Shown here: in pieces, positions 1 through 11,490 of the stretch | Layout: the number at the start of each line of letters is the position of its first letter | How positions within the stretch are numbered: the stretch's first letter is position 1 | Assembly: GCF_001704415.2 (NCBI RefSeq) | Contig: NC_030824.1 | Coordinates: forward strand, 36,389,022-36,453,021 | Length of the DNA stretch: 64,000 nucleotides | Direction of reading: 5' to 3' | Source: Capra hircus | Taxonomy: Eukaryota > Chordata > Mammalia > Artiodactyla > Bovidae | The notes under the pieces: generated by a model | Databases searched by the model: none | What the model was told of the DNA's origin: nothing | What the model saw: the letters and a program-made list of their open reading frames with translations, nothing else | Position numbers and translations under genes: made by a program

Positions 1-63
1 GAATTTTCCACAGTTTATTGTGATCCACACAGTCAAAGGCTTTGGCATAGTCAATAAAGCAGT
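1..63 (-). mobile_element. BovB LINE fragment (antisense, cut by window edge)
   Basis: The first ~63 bases match the reverse-transcriptase region of other BovB copies here (same text at about 5802-5853 and 59757-59817). The minus strand encodes the DYAKAFDCVDHNKL segment. The element continues to the left of the window. Confidence 0.8.
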
Positions 64-65
64 AC

Positions 66-1352
66 TGATTTACCATTCTAAAAATCCTAGGATTGGTAAC
101 AATGATGCTATATCTACTCTGCCTGTGCTCTCTAAATGAACAACAAAGCCTAGATGACTACATTTGTTTACAACATGGATTTCTGAATATTTTAAGCCCA
201 CTATTGAGAACTAAAACTCAGGAAAAAAAAAAGATTCCTTTCAAAATGTTACTGTTCATTGAAAATGCACCTGTTCATCCAAGAGGTGTGAAGATCTATA
301 TTGTTTTCATGCCTGCTAACAACATCCATTCTGCAACCCATGATTCAAGGTGTTATTTTGACTTTCAAGTGTTATTATTTAAGAAGTTCAATTTGCAAGG
401 GTATCGCTGTTATAGATAATGATCCCTTTGATGAATCTGGGCAAAGTTAATTGAAAACCGTATAAAAAGGATTCACCATTCTAGATGTGGGTATGCCATT
501 AAAAACATTCATGATTCACAGAAAAAGGTCAAAATACCACCATTCCCATCATCGAAATACCACAGGAGTTTGGAAGAAGTTGATTCCAACACTTGTGGAT
601 GACTTTGAGCTATTCAAGACTTCAGTGGAGGAAGTAACTGCAGATATGGCAGAAATAGCAAGAGAACTGGAATTCGAAGTGAAGCCTTAAGATGTGCTCT
701 GAATTGCTGCAATCTCATGATAAAACTTGAATGAATGAGGAATTGCTTCTTATGGATGAGCAAAAAAAAAAAAAATGGTTCCTTAAGATGGAATTTACCC
801 CCAGTGAAGATGCTATGAAGATTGTTGAAATGACAACAAAGAATTTAGAACATTACCTAAACTTAGTTGATAAAGTAGTGGCAGAGTTTGAGAAGATTGA
901 CTCCAGTTTTGAAATTCTACTGTAGTTAAAAATGTAAACAAACATTGCATACTACAGAGAATTTGTTTGTGAAAGGAAGAGTTGACTGATGTGACACACT
1001 TCACTGTTGTCTTAAGAAGTTGCCGTAGCAACCCCAGCCTTCAGCAACCACCAGCCTGGTCAGTCAGCAGGCATCAGCATCAAGGCAGGACTCTCCCAAT
1101 ACCAAAAGATTATGACTCACAGAGTGCTCAGATGATGATTAACGTTTTTTAGCAATAAAGCATTTTTTAGTTAAGGTATGTACATTTTTTTAGGCACAAT
1201 ACTATTGCACTCTTAATGGACTACAATATAGTGTACACATAACTTTCATACACACTGGGGAACGAATCTGTGTAAATCACTCTATTGCTATATTCACTTT
1301 ATTGAAGTGGTCTTGAACCAAACAAACCTACATTATCTCTGAGGAATGCCTA
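66..1352 (+). pseudogene. Tigger1 DNA transposon, 3' part, with broken transposase
   Basis: This is a decayed Tigger1 (Tc1/mariner-type, pogo group) element. The remains of the C-terminal half of its transposase lie in three frames: 93-419 (LLFIENAPVHPRG, then VFMPANN), 487-690 (TGVWKKLIPTLVDDFELF, TSVEEVTADMAEIARELE) and 731-925 (LLLMDEQ, EDAMKIVEMTTKNLEHYLNL). The order is correct but at least two frameshifts separate the blocks, plus an A13 run at 761-773, so no product is possible. The 3' non-coding end (about 1180-1352) ends in gaggaatgcctata, the Tigger1 terminal-repeat type. The 5' half is missing; a BovB end abuts it on the left. DNA transposons of this family predate ruminants, so this is an old insertion. 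Confidence 0.85.
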
Positions 1353-1363
1353 TAAATACTTGA

Positions 1364-2144
1364 TGTGTTGTGCTTAGTCTTAGTCGCTCAGTTGTGGCCA
1401 ACTCTTTGCAACCCCATGGACTGTAGCCCACCAGGCTCCTCTGTCTATAGCAATTCTCCAGGCAATAATACTGGAGTGGGTTGCCATGCCTTCTCCAGGT
1501 GAAGTGAAGTGCAAGTCACTCAGTCATGTCAGACTTTGCAACCTCATGGACTATATATATATAATATATATGCTGCCGCTAAGTCACTTCAGTCGTGTCT
1601 GACTCTGTGCAACCCCATAGACGACAGCCCATTAGGCTCCTCTGTCCCTGGGATTCTCCAGGCAAGAACACTGGAATGGGTTGCCATTTCCTTCTCCAGT
1701 GCATGAAAGTGAAAAGTAAAAGTGAAGTCGCTCAGTTGTGCCTGACTCTTAGCGACCCCATGGACTGCAGCCTACCAGCCTCCTCCATCCATGGGATTTT
1801 CCAGGCAAGTGTACTGGAGTGGGTTGCCATTGCCTTCTCCATGATATATATATTTAGTCCCTGAAATTCTCCAGGTCAGAATATTGGAGTGAGTAGCCTT
1901 TCTCTTCTCCAGGGGATCTTCCCAACCCAGAGATCAAACCCAGGTCTCCTGCACTGTGGACTGATTCTTTACCAGCTGAGCCACCAGGGAAGCCCAAGAA
2001 TACTGGAGTGGGTAGTCTATCCCTTCTCCAGTGAATCTTCCCCCGTCCCAGGAATTGAACTAGGGATCTTCCCAATCCAGGGATTAACCCAGGTCTCCCT
2101 TATTGCATGCAAATTCTTTACCAGCTGAACCCCCAGGGAAGACC
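1364..2144 (-). mobile_element. Bov-tA SINE (antisense) interrupted by a Bov-A2
   Basis: Antisense tRNA-Glu-derived SINE with a complex structure. The outer element is flanked by the duplication aaatacttga (1354-1363 and 2145-2154). Inside are a Bov-A monomer, a nested Bov-A2, and two copies of the tRNA-like head (ending near 1995 and 2144), so it is at least two SINE insertions or a dimer. Confidence 0.8.
1570..1843 (-). mobile_element. Bov-A2 SINE nested in the outer SINE
   Basis: Two Bov-A monomers in antisense (ctgccgctaagtcacttcag start), joined by the gaaagtgaaaagtaaaagtg linker. They are flanked by AT dinucleotide runs (about 1553-1570 and 1842-1852) that look like the duplicated target. 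Confidence 0.8.
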
Positions 2145-2349
2145 AAATACTTGAGTGTTTGCTAAAAACGGTTTTTCATTTACTCTAAAGGAAATCATTG
2201 GTAGGGTTAATGTTTCTTTTGTGGTACCACTTTTTCACTTCACCTTATACAGATATGGAGCAATTACACACTCATCTGATCTTGCCCTTTTAGTTCATCG
2301 GTCGCAACTGTCTTAAAAGACATTAGTATAACTACCTATTGATAATCTC

Positions 2350-2640
2350 TAAAATGAAGTCTAAGGTCTTTAGCTTATTCATAACCTAATAACCTCTTCA
2401 TGCCTTCTTCACTTTCATTTTACATTGTTCTATTCAACCATTTTGTACTTTTGCACATTTTCCTTTGCCTCAAAAATTTCTGACCTCTGTTACTAAAGAT
2501 CTTGTAATTTGATTCCTAATACACACATGCAAATCTTGCACATATATGCCTTGTGGTTCTTTTGTCTTATTCATCTTTATATCCCCTCTGTTTGGCAAAT
2601 AGTACCAACTAAATTTTGTTGAATAACTGAATATTTTGTT
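2350..2640. repeat. L2-like ancient LINE remnant
   Basis: Text such as catctttatatcccc, then ttggcaaatagtaccaac and tgttgaataactgaat, resembles the 3' region of mammalian L2. Divergence is high and limits are approximate. Flanking bases 2160-2350 show nothing recognisable. Confidence 0.5.
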
Positions 2641-2714
2641 AAGCGTTTTGGCTCATAGTGTTTATTTTTCAGGAATATTTATTTTTCCTTTTTGTATAAA
2701 AATACATGTAAATA

Positions 2715-2785
2715 TATTTGGTAACAGCTTTATTGAGATATACTTCATGTATTAATCATTTGCTTATTTAAAGGGTACAGTTAGT
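2715..2785 (-). repeat. Old L1 3'-end fragment
   Basis: ggtaacagctttattgagat followed by a degenerate tract and ttaaagggtacag is the common antisense 3' end of old mammalian L1 (L1M-type). Bases 2786-3094 may belong to the next L1 piece but are too diverged to tell. Confidence 0.5.
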
Positions 2786-3094
2786 GTGGTGTGCTCAGAG
2801 CAGAGGCCCTGAAGAAATGGCTTACTGTTTACAACACACCCAACAGGAATCTGGGTTCATTGTGACAGGAGACACAAAATATGTGGCCTTTCCGTGAGCA
2901 AGTACCCAACACATGTCCCCCTGCACCTCCATGTGGCTTCTGGGCAGGACCAGTGAGACAGGGCTCAATATTGGAAGAAAAAGTACAGTATTTAGTGGGG
3001 AAGCTTGCTACCTAGAGTTTGCCCAGTCCACACATGGGTGGGCCATGATTAGTCTTATAAAGGCTTTGAACCTCTCTTTTCAAGGAGAAATAAA

Positions 3095-3735
3095 AAAAGA
3101 AAAAGAGATTCCAACTATATGCCATTCTGGAAAAGGCGAAACTGTAGAGACAATAAAAAGATCAGTGGTCGTCAGGAGTTTGTGGAGAGATGAATATACA
3201 GGGTAGAGAAGTTTTTATGAGCAGTGAAATACTTTGAATGACTTTATAATGATGGATACATGTCATTATGTGTATGTGCTAAATTGCTTCAGTTGTCCAA
3301 CTCTTTGTGGCCCCATGGACTATAGCTCACCAGGCTCCTCTGTCCATTGGATTCTTCAGGTGAAATACTGGAGTGGGTTGCCATGCCCTTCTCCAGGGGA
3401 TCTTCCTGACCCAGGGATCAAACCCATGTCTCTTCAGCCTCCTGCCTTGGCAGCTGGGTCCTTTACAACTAGCAAAACCTGGGAAGCCCATATGTCATTA
3501 TACTTTTGTCGAAATACATAGAACATGCAAAACTATTCTCATAAAAGTGAACTCTGAGTGAACTGAGGACCTTGGTGATTATGAAATGTCAATGCAGTTC
3601 ATCCTTGGTTTAAAAAGAAAAAAAAAAGTACCATTTTTGATAATGGTTATGCCTGTGAGGGAGGGGGTATATGGGAGATTTCTGTACCTTGTCAATTTTG
3701 TTGTAAACCTAAAACTGCTTAAAAAAAAAAAGTCC
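3095..3735 (+). repeat. Old L1 3' UTR (sense) split by a SINE
   Basis: Two halves of an old L1 3' UTR, 3095-3259 (ccaactatatgccattctgg, aagatcagtggtcg) and 3502-3735 (gggggtatatgggag, aacctaaaactgctt, A-rich tail). They would be contiguous without the Bov-tA at 3270-3491. The A11 run and polyC at 3721-3740 mark the 3' end. Confidence 0.65.
3270..3491 (-). mobile_element. Bov-tA SINE (antisense)
   Basis: Antisense SINE ending in the inverted tRNA-like head (acctgggaagccc). It is flanked by the 10-bp duplication atgtcattat at 3260-3269 and 3492-3501 and inserted into an old L1 3' UTR. Confidence 0.85.
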
Positions 3736-4761
3736 CCCCCACCCAAATTAATAATACTCACTGTAGACATTTTTGGCAGAACTTTCATTTCACTTTAATA
3801 ATACATATTATATATGTGTGTGTGTGTTTGTTGAATTGTGATGTAAAATGTATGTTTTAGATCTGAAAAGTTTGCAGGCCACTGTAGTTATTTATTTTGG
3901 CAAATAAAAACAAATTCACCTCAAAAAAAGGATACAATTTAAAAAAAGGGTCTAGTATATGCAAATAGTTGTACAGCCATAATTACATTAATTTTAGAAC
4001 ATTTTCATTATCCCAGAAGGAAACTCTGTACACTTTTTCCATCATCCCCCAACCTTCCATTCCCTCAGCCTTAGGCAAGCACTTAACAATTTTATGTCTC
4101 TAGATTTGCTGTTTCTAGATATTTCATGTAAATTATATCATAAAATATGTGGTTCTTTGTGGCTGACTTCTTTCATTTAACAAAATTTTCAAGGTTCATC
4201 TGTGTTGTGTCATATATTACTACTTTATTCCATCTTACTGCCAAATAACATTCTATTGCATGGATATAACACATTTCATTTATCCATTCCTTAGTTGATA
4301 GACATTTGGATTGTGTCTATATTTTGGCTTTAATGAATAAAGATCCTAAGAACATTCAAACATTCATGCACAAATTTTTATGTGAATACCTGTTCCCTTT
4401 TTTTTTTTTTAGTTAATTTAATTGGTGGATAATTACTTTGTAATATCATGATGGTTTTTGCCATACATCAACATGTATGGCCACACATATATATGTGTCC
4501 TTCCCATCCTGAGTCCCCCACCTACTTCCTCCCCACCCTATCCCTCTGGGTTGTCCCAGACCACTGGCTTTGGATACCTTCATGCATTGAACTCACTGGT
4601 CATCTGTTTTACATATTGTAGTGTACATATTTGTTTCAATGCTATTCTTTCAAATCACCCCACCCTCTCCTTCTGCGGAGTCCAAAAGTCTGTTCCTTAA
4701 CATCTGTGTCTCTTTTGCTGCCCTGCTTGTAAGATCATTGGTACCATGTTTATAAATTCCA

Positions 4762-6406
4762 TCAGTTCAGTTCAGTTCAGTTGCTCAGTCATGTCCGACT
4801 CTTTGCGGCCCCATGAATCGCAGCACGCCAGGCCTCCCTGTCCATCACCAACTCCCAGAGTTTACTCAGACTCACGTCCATTGACTCAGTGATGCCATTC
4901 AGCCATCTCATCCTCGGTGGTCCCCTTCTCCTCCTGCCCCCAATCCCTCCCAGCATCAGAGTCTTTTCCAATGAGTCAACTCTTCACATGAGGTGGCCAA
5001 AGTACTGGAGTTTCAGCTTTAGCATCATTCCTTCCAAAGAAATCCCAGGGTTCATCTCCTTCAGAATGGACTGGTTGGATCTCCTTGCAGTCCAAGGGAC
5101 TCTTAAGAGTCTTCTCCAATACCACAGTTCAAAGCATCAATTCTTGGGCGTTCAGCTTTCTTCACAGTCCAACTCTCACATCCATACATGACTACTGGAA
5201 AAACCATAGCCTTGACTAGACGGACCTTAGTTGGCAAAGTAATGTCTCTGCTTTTGAATATACTATCTAGGTTGGTCATAATTTTCTTCCAAGGAGTAAG
5301 CGTCTTTTAATTTCATGGCTGCAGTCACCATCTGCAGTGATTTTGGAGCCCCCCAAAATAAAGTCTGACACTGTTTGCACTGTTTTCCCATCTATTTCCC
5401 ATGAAGTGATGGGACTGGATGCCATGATCTTTGTTTTCTGAATGTTGAGCTTTAAGCCAACTTTTTCGCTCTCCTCTTTCACTTTCATCAAGAGGCTTTT
5501 TAGTTCCTCTTCACTTTCTGCCATAAGGGTGGTATCATCTGCATATCTGAGGTTATTGATATTTCTCCTGGCAATCTTGATTCCAGCTTGAGTTTCTTCC
5601 AGCCCAGCGTTTCTCATGATGTACTCTGCATAGAAGTTAAATAAGCAGGGTGACAGTATACAGCCTTGACGGACTCCTTTTCCTATTTGTCACCAGTCTG
5701 TTGTTCCATGTCCAATTCTCACTGTTGCTTCCTGACCTGCATACAGATTTCTCACTAGGCAGTTTAGGTGGTCTGGTATTCCCATCTCTTTCAGAATTTT
5801 CTACAGTTTATTGTGGTCCACACAGTCAAAGGCTTTGGCATAGTCAATAAAGCAAAAATAGATGTTTTTTTTCTGGAACTCTCTTGCTTTCTCCATGATC
5901 CAGCGGATGTTGGCAATTTGATCTCTGGTTCCTCTGTGTTTTCTAAAGCCAGCTTGAACATCTGGAAGTTCACGGTTCACGTATTGCTGAAGCCTGGCTT
6001 GGAGAATTTTGAGCATTACTTTACTAGCATGTGAGATGCGTGCAATTGTGCGGTAGTTTGAGCATTCTTTGGCATTGCCTTTCTTTGGGATTGGAATGAA
6101 AACTGACCTTTTCCAGTCCTGTGGCCACTGCTGAGTTTTCCAAATTTGCTGGCATATTGAGTGCAGCACTTTCACAGCATCATCTTTCAGAATTTAAAAC
6201 AGCTCAACTGGAATTCCATCACCTCCACTAGCTTTGTTCGTAGTGATGCTTTCTAAGGCCCACTTGACTTCACATTCCAAGATGTCTGGCTCTAGACTAG
6301 TGATCACATCATCATGATTATCTGGGTCGTGAAGATCTTTTTTGTACAGTTCTTTCATGTATTCTTGCCACCTCTTCTTAATATCTTCTGCTTCTGTTAG
6401 GTCCAT
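4762..6406 (-). mobile_element. BovB LINE (antisense, 5'-truncated)
   Basis: About 1.65 kb of BovB 3' half, inserted in L1_BT. It starts at the characteristic 3' tail repeat (tcagttcagttcagttcagt) and runs back through the RT domain. The minus strand encodes broken pieces: an N-terminal RT piece at 6194-6406, the FIDYAKAFDCVDHNKL motif at 5801-6175, and the YADD catalytic motif at 5276-5617. Frameshifts and stops separate them, so it is inactive. Confidence 0.9.
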
Positions 6407-6605
6407 ATGTATGTGTTAATATATAGTATTTATATTTCTCTGTCTGACTTACTTCACTCTGTATAATAGGCTCCAGGTTCATTACCTCATTAGAACAGAC
6501 TCAAATGTGTTCCTTTTCATAGCTGAGTAATATTCCATTGTTTATATATATCACAACTTCCTTATCCACTGATCTACTGATGACGTCTTGGTCGCTTCCC
6601 TGTCC

Positions 6606-7054
6606 TCAGTTCTGTTCAGTCGCTCAGTGATGTCCGACTCTTTGCGACCCCATGAATCGCAGCACACCAGGCCTTCCTGTCCATCACCAACTCCCAGAGT
6701 TCACCCAAACTCATGTCCATCAAGTCAGTGATGCCATCCAGCCATCTCATCCTCTGTTGTCCCCATCTCCTCCTGCCCCCAATCCCTCCCAGCATCAGAG
6801 TCTTTTCCAATGAGTCAGCTCTTCGCATTAGGTGGCCAGAGTATTGGAGTTTCAGCTTTAGCATCAGTCCTTCCAAAGAACATCCAGGAGTGATCTCCTT
6901 GAAGTCCAAGGGACTCTCAAGAGTCTTATCCAGCACCACAGTTCAAAAGCATCAATTCTTTGGCGCTCAGCTTTCTTCACAGTCCAACTCTCGCATCCAT
7001 ACACGACCACAGGAAAAACCATAGCCTTGACTAAACGGACCTTTGTTGCCAAAG
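6606..7054 (-). mobile_element. BovB LINE 3' end (antisense)
   Basis: A second BovB in the same L1_BT, about 450 bp of 3' end (gttctgttcagtcgctcagt to ggacctttgttgccaaag). It covers the C-terminal part of the RT protein, with remnants on the minus strand at 6616-6939 and 6864-7082. Confidence 0.9.
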
Positions 7055-7586
7055 CTATTCTAAATAATGCTGCAGTGAACATTGGGGTACATTTGTCTCT
7101 TTCAGTTCTGGTTTCCTTGGGGTGTGTGCCCAGCAGTAGGATTGCTGGATATTGGTTTCAGTTCTTTGGGGTATATAGCAAGTAGTGTTATTGCTAGATC
7201 CTTGGTAACCACTTGTTTAACCTTTTGAAGAGCTGCCAAGCAGTTTTCTGAAGTGGCTGCAGCATTTTACATCTTCCACAGCATTGTATGTTCCTACATT
7301 TGTATCTTTTTGAGTGTAGCTATCCTAGTGGCTGTGAAATGGTATCTCATTGTGATTTTTGATTTCTATTTTCTTTGTGGCTAATGATGTTGCAAAGCTT
7401 TTCATTTGCATATTGACCATTTGTATGTGTTTTCTTTAGCAAAATGTCTATTCAGGTTTTTTGCCCTTTTAAAAATATTTTTATTATTGATTTTATTAAT
7501 ATATGCAATTGATTTTTTTGATTTTGATTTTATTAATATATACAATTGAGTTGTATACTACTAGATACAAGCCCTTTATTAGATAT

Positions 7587-7785
7587 CTGCTATCAGTTGG
7601 CAGAGTGGTAAAGAATCCACCTGCCAATGCAGGTGATACAAGTTTGATCCCTGGTCCAGACGATTCAGAAGAAATGGCAACCCATTTCTGTCTTCTTGAC
7701 TGAAAAACCCCATGGACAGAGGAGCTTGGTAGGCTACAATTCATAGTGTCTCATAGCATCAGACACGAGTGAGCACTCACGCGTC
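7587..7785 (+). mobile_element. Bov-tA SINE (sense)
   Basis: Sense SINE with a degraded tRNA-like head (gttggcagagtggtaaagaa) and body to cagacacgagtgagcactca. The 6-bp agatat occurs at 7581-7586 and 7786-7791, and the old L1 reading resumes cleanly after it. Confidence 0.8.
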
Positions 7786-8080
7786 AGATATATGTGATTT
7801 GCAAATATTTTCTCCCATTCAGTGAGATACCTCTTTTCTTGATAATGTTCTTTGTGGCATAAAAGTCTTTACTTTTGAGAGAATCCAGTCTCTCTCTTTT
7901 TACTTTTGTTGTATGTAGTTTTGATACCACGTTTGAGAAAGTATTGCCAAATTGAAGGTCAGGAAGATTTAGCATATATCCTGTTTTGAGAGTTTATACT
8001 TTTAGCATGCACATTTAGGTCTTTGGTTAATTTTTTTTTCCCCCAAGTATGGTTAACTCTGCTCCTTTACTTGTAACCAT

Positions 8081-8341
8081 GCTGCTGCTGCCAAGTCACT
8101 TCAGTCGTGTCCGACTCTGTGTGACCCCATAGATGGCAGCCCACCAGGCTCCCCCGTCCCTGGGATTCTCCAAGCAAGAACACTGGAGTGGGTTGCCATT
8201 TCCTTCTCCAATGCATGAAAGTGAAAAGTGAAAGTGAAGTCGCTCAGTCGTGTCTGACTCTTAGTGACCCCATGGACTGCAGCCTACCAAGCTCCTCCAT
8301 CCATGGGATTTTCCAGGCAAGAGTACTGGAGTGGGCTGACA
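8081..8341 (-). mobile_element. Bov-A2 SINE (antisense)
   Basis: Complete two-monomer Bov-A2 beginning with the (CTG)n end (gctgctgctgccaagtcact) and containing the gtgaaaagtgaaagtgaagt linker. The near-duplicate tgtaaccatg / tgtaacccatg at 8072-8081 and 8344-8354 looks like the target duplication. Confidence 0.85.
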
Positions 8342-8429
8342 TATGTAACCCATGGGACTATAAAACTCCAACTATAGCTTGGAGTTATAACCATATGTGG
8401 AAAAAGATTTGTTGTGTTTTTTTTAAACT

Positions 8430-8640
8430 GTGGTAAAATGTGCATAACATGAATTTTACCATTTTCACCAGTCTAAAGTGTATAATTTTGTGACATTAAA
8501 TATATTCCCATTGCTGTGCACCCATCACCACTGTTTGTCTTTAGAACTCTTCCTCTTCCTTCACAGAAGCCCTGTACCCATTAGAGAGTGACTCTTTGTT
8601 TCCTCCCTCACTATTAAGTATGATGGTGGCCTTGTTTTTT
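8430..8640 (-). repeat. Old L1 3' UTR fragment (antisense)
   Basis: aaactgtggtaaaatgtgca, then ttttaccattttcacc, ctgtgcacccatcacca and gaagccctgtacccatta, are hallmarks of an old L1 3' end in antisense, followed by T-rich sequence to 8690. Confidence 0.6.
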
Positions 8641-8689
8641 TTTTTTTTTTTCTTTTAAAGATGTCCTTTACTAAGTTCCTTTGTACTCC

Positions 8690-9800
8690 TAGTTTAATGA
8701 GAGGTTTTTTTTTTTTTAATCGTGAATGGATGTTGAATTCTCTTTGAGTGCTTTTTCTGTTTCTATTGAAATGCTCATATGGTTTTTCTTAGTCTGTCAA
8801 TACAATAAATTACACTGAGTTTTTTTTCACATGGAATTGTTCTTCTTGGATGAACTCCACTCTGCTGTGATATAGTATCCTTTTTATATATTACTGGATT
8901 CTATTTGCTAACATTCTGTTGAGAATTTTTCCGTGTATCTTCATGGGAGATATTGGTGTGTAATTTTCTTATAATGTTTTGTTTGGTTTTGGTATTAGGA
9001 TAATGCTGGCATTATAGTGAGTTGCAAATGTTCTCTACTCACTTATTTGTTGGAAGAAAGTATGTAGAATTAGTATGGTTTCCCCTCAAATGGTCTCTGT
9101 TGAAACCATTTGGTCCTATTATTTTCTTTATTTGGAAGGATTAAGTTATATTTAATTTTTTAGTAAACCTAAGATTATTCGGGTTTTCTGTTTTTTATCT
9201 TGAGTAAGTTTTGATAGTTTGTATCTCTTCAAAAAATTGATTGATTTTGCCTTAATTTTCTGATTCATGGACATATAGTTGTTTATGGTCTTCCTTATTA
9301 TCTCTTAACTGTCAGTGGGATCAATAGTGATATTTTGTCTTTCATTTCTGATACTGGTAATTTATGTCTTCTCTTTTTTTCACAATCAGTCTGCCTGGAG
9401 GTCTGGCAATTTTATTGAATTTTTTTCCCAATCACTAGCTTTTTGTTTTATTTTTCTGATTTTGATTTCATTTATTTCTGTACTCATCTTGATTAGTTTC
9501 TTTTCCATCTGCATTAGGCTTAATTTGCTCTTCTTCCTTTAGTTTAATGTGGGATATTGAACTTAATATGTGGGTTAATGAACTTACTTCTGTCTCTTCT
9601 AGGTCAGTGTTCAGTGTTGTAAATGATCATTAGACATTGTTTTAGCTGCATCCCTCATATTTGATATGTTGTACTTTCACTTCCATTAGTTTAAAATATT
9701 TTTTATTTCCCTTAAAACATCTTTAACTTAATATGATCTAATTTTAAGTGAAAATGTATCACATGTATAGTGCAAGAATCTTAAAACAGTCTACTTGTAT
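8690..9800 (-). repeat. Old L1 ORF2 region (antisense)
   Basis: T-rich antisense L1 ORF2: gagtgctttttctgtttcta, tgttgagaatttttccgtg, tttatttctgtactcatctt, and so on. The ORF on the + strand at 9315-9542 is only a shadow of this. Highly diverged; subfamily not assigned. Confidence 0.65.
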
Positions 9801-9845
9801 TGCTCCCCTCCTGGCCTTTGTGCTGTTGTCATATATTTTTACTCT

Positions 9846-11490
9846 GAGTTCAGTTCAGTCGCTTAGCCAAGTCTTACTCTTTGCAACGTCATGGACTGCA
9901 GCATGCCAGGCCTTCCTTTGTCCATCACCGACTCCTGGAGTTTACTCAAACTCATGTCCATTGAGTCGGTGATGCCATCCAACCATCTCATCCTCTTTCA
10001 GCCCCTTCTCTTCCCACCTTCACTCTTTCCCAGCATCAGGGTCTTTTCAAATGAGTCAGCTGTTCGCATCAGGTGGGCAAAGTATTAGAGTTTCAGCTTC
10101 AGCATCAGTCCTTCCAGTGAATATTCAGAACTAATTTCCTTTAGGATGGACTGGTTGGATCTCCTTCTCTTCAAGGGACTCTCAAGACCCAGAACCACAG
10201 TTCAAAAGCATCTCTTCTTCAGTGCTCAGCTTTCTTTATAGTCCATCTCTCACATCCATGTATGACTACTGGAAGAACCATAGCTTTGACTAGATGGACT
10301 TTTGTTGGCAAAGTGATGTCTCTGCTTTTTAATATGCTGTCTAGGTTGGTCATAGCTTTTTTTCCAAGGAGCAAGCATCATTTAATTTCATTGCGGCAGT
10401 CACCATCTGCAGTGATTTTGGAGCCCAGAAAATAAAGTCTCTCACTGTTTCCCCATCTATTTTCCATGAAGCGATAGGACCAGATGCCATGGTCTTAGTT
10501 TTCTGAATGTTGAGTTTTGAGCCAACTTTTTCACTCTCCTCTTTCACTTTCGTCAAGAGGCTCTTTAGTTCTTCACTTTCTGCCATAAGTGTGGTATCAT
10601 CTACATATCTGAGGTTATTGATATATCTCCTGGCAATCTTGGTTCCAGCTTGTGCTTCTTCCAGTCCAGCATCTCTCATGATATACTCTGCATATAAGTT
10701 AAATAAGCAGGGTGACAATATACAGCCTTGACGTACTCCTTTCCCGATTTAGAACCAGTCTGTTGTTCCATGTCCAGTTCTAACTGTTGCTTCTTGAGCT
10801 GCATACAGGTTTCTCTAGAACCAGATCAGGTGGTCTGGTATTCCCATCTCTTTCAGGATTTTCCATAGTTTGTTGTGATCCGCACAGTCAAAGGCTTTGG
10901 CATAGTCAATAAAGCAGAAATAGATGTTTTTCTGGAACTCTCATGCCGTTTCAATGATCCAACAGATGTTGGCAGTTTGATCTCTGGTTGGTTTGTCTGT
11001 CTTTTCTAAAACCAGCTTGAACATCTGGAAGTTTATGGTTCACATACTGTTGAAGCCTGGCTTGGAGAGTTTTGAGCATTACTTTGCTAGTGTGTGAAAT
11101 GAGTGCAGTTGTGCAATAGTTTGAACATTCTTTGGCATTGCCTTTCTTTGGGATTGGAATGAAAATTGACCTTTTCCAGTCTTGTGGTCACTGCTGAGTT
11201 TTCCGAATTTGCTGCCATATTGAGTGCAGCACTTTCACAGCATCATCATTTAGGATTTGAAATAACTCAACTGGAATTCTATCACCTCCACTAGCTTTGT
11301 TCATAGTGATGCTTCCTAAGGGCCACTTGACTTCGCATTCCAGGATGTTTGGCTCTAGGTGAGTGATCACACCATCGTGATTATCTGGGAGATAATCTTC
11401 GTGATTATCATGAAGATCTTTTTGGTATAGTTCTTGTGTGTATTGTTGCCACCTCTTCTTAATCTCTTCTTCGTCTGTTAGGTCCATAGC
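9846..11490 (-). mobile_element. BovB LINE (antisense, 5'-truncated)
   Basis: About 1.65 kb BovB 3' half. Minus-strand remnants: N-terminal RT region at 11188-11487 and a 122-codon piece at 10350-10718 with YVDD in place of the usual YADD of other copies. Multiple small indels. It stops in ORF sequence at the same consensus point (gttaggtccata) as the copy at 4762-6406. Confidence 0.9.

Larger units (their letters stand above)
4399..7148 (-). mobile_element. L1_BT LINE (antisense, 5'-truncated) carrying two BovB copies
   Basis: Antisense ruminant L1 in three pieces (4399-4761, 6407-6605, 7055-7148) that match the 3' end of the sense L1_BT at 41426-44189 in reverse. It starts with a T-run, then ttaattggtggataattact and gccatacatcaacatg, and ends at the region reading gcccagcagtaggattgc. 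Possible diverged target duplication: gaatacctgttcc (before) and ggatattggtttc (after). Confidence 0.75.
3960..8040 (-). repeat. Old L1 (L1M-type, antisense), host of a nested insertion stack
   Basis: Old L1 ORF2/3' sequence in antisense, visible as 3960-4398, 7149-7586 and 7786-8040. Signature phrases are tatgtggttctttgtggctg, ggtatctcattgtgattttt, gatttgcaaatattttctcc and acatttaggtctttgg, in the order of one element. Between the first two parts sits L1_BT carrying two BovB copies; between the last two sits a Bov-tA. Subfamily is not assigned. Confidence 0.7.

Noticed and set aside
487..925. Helical, acidic small proteins
   Set aside because: They are consecutive pieces of the Tigger1 transposase C-terminus in shifted frames.
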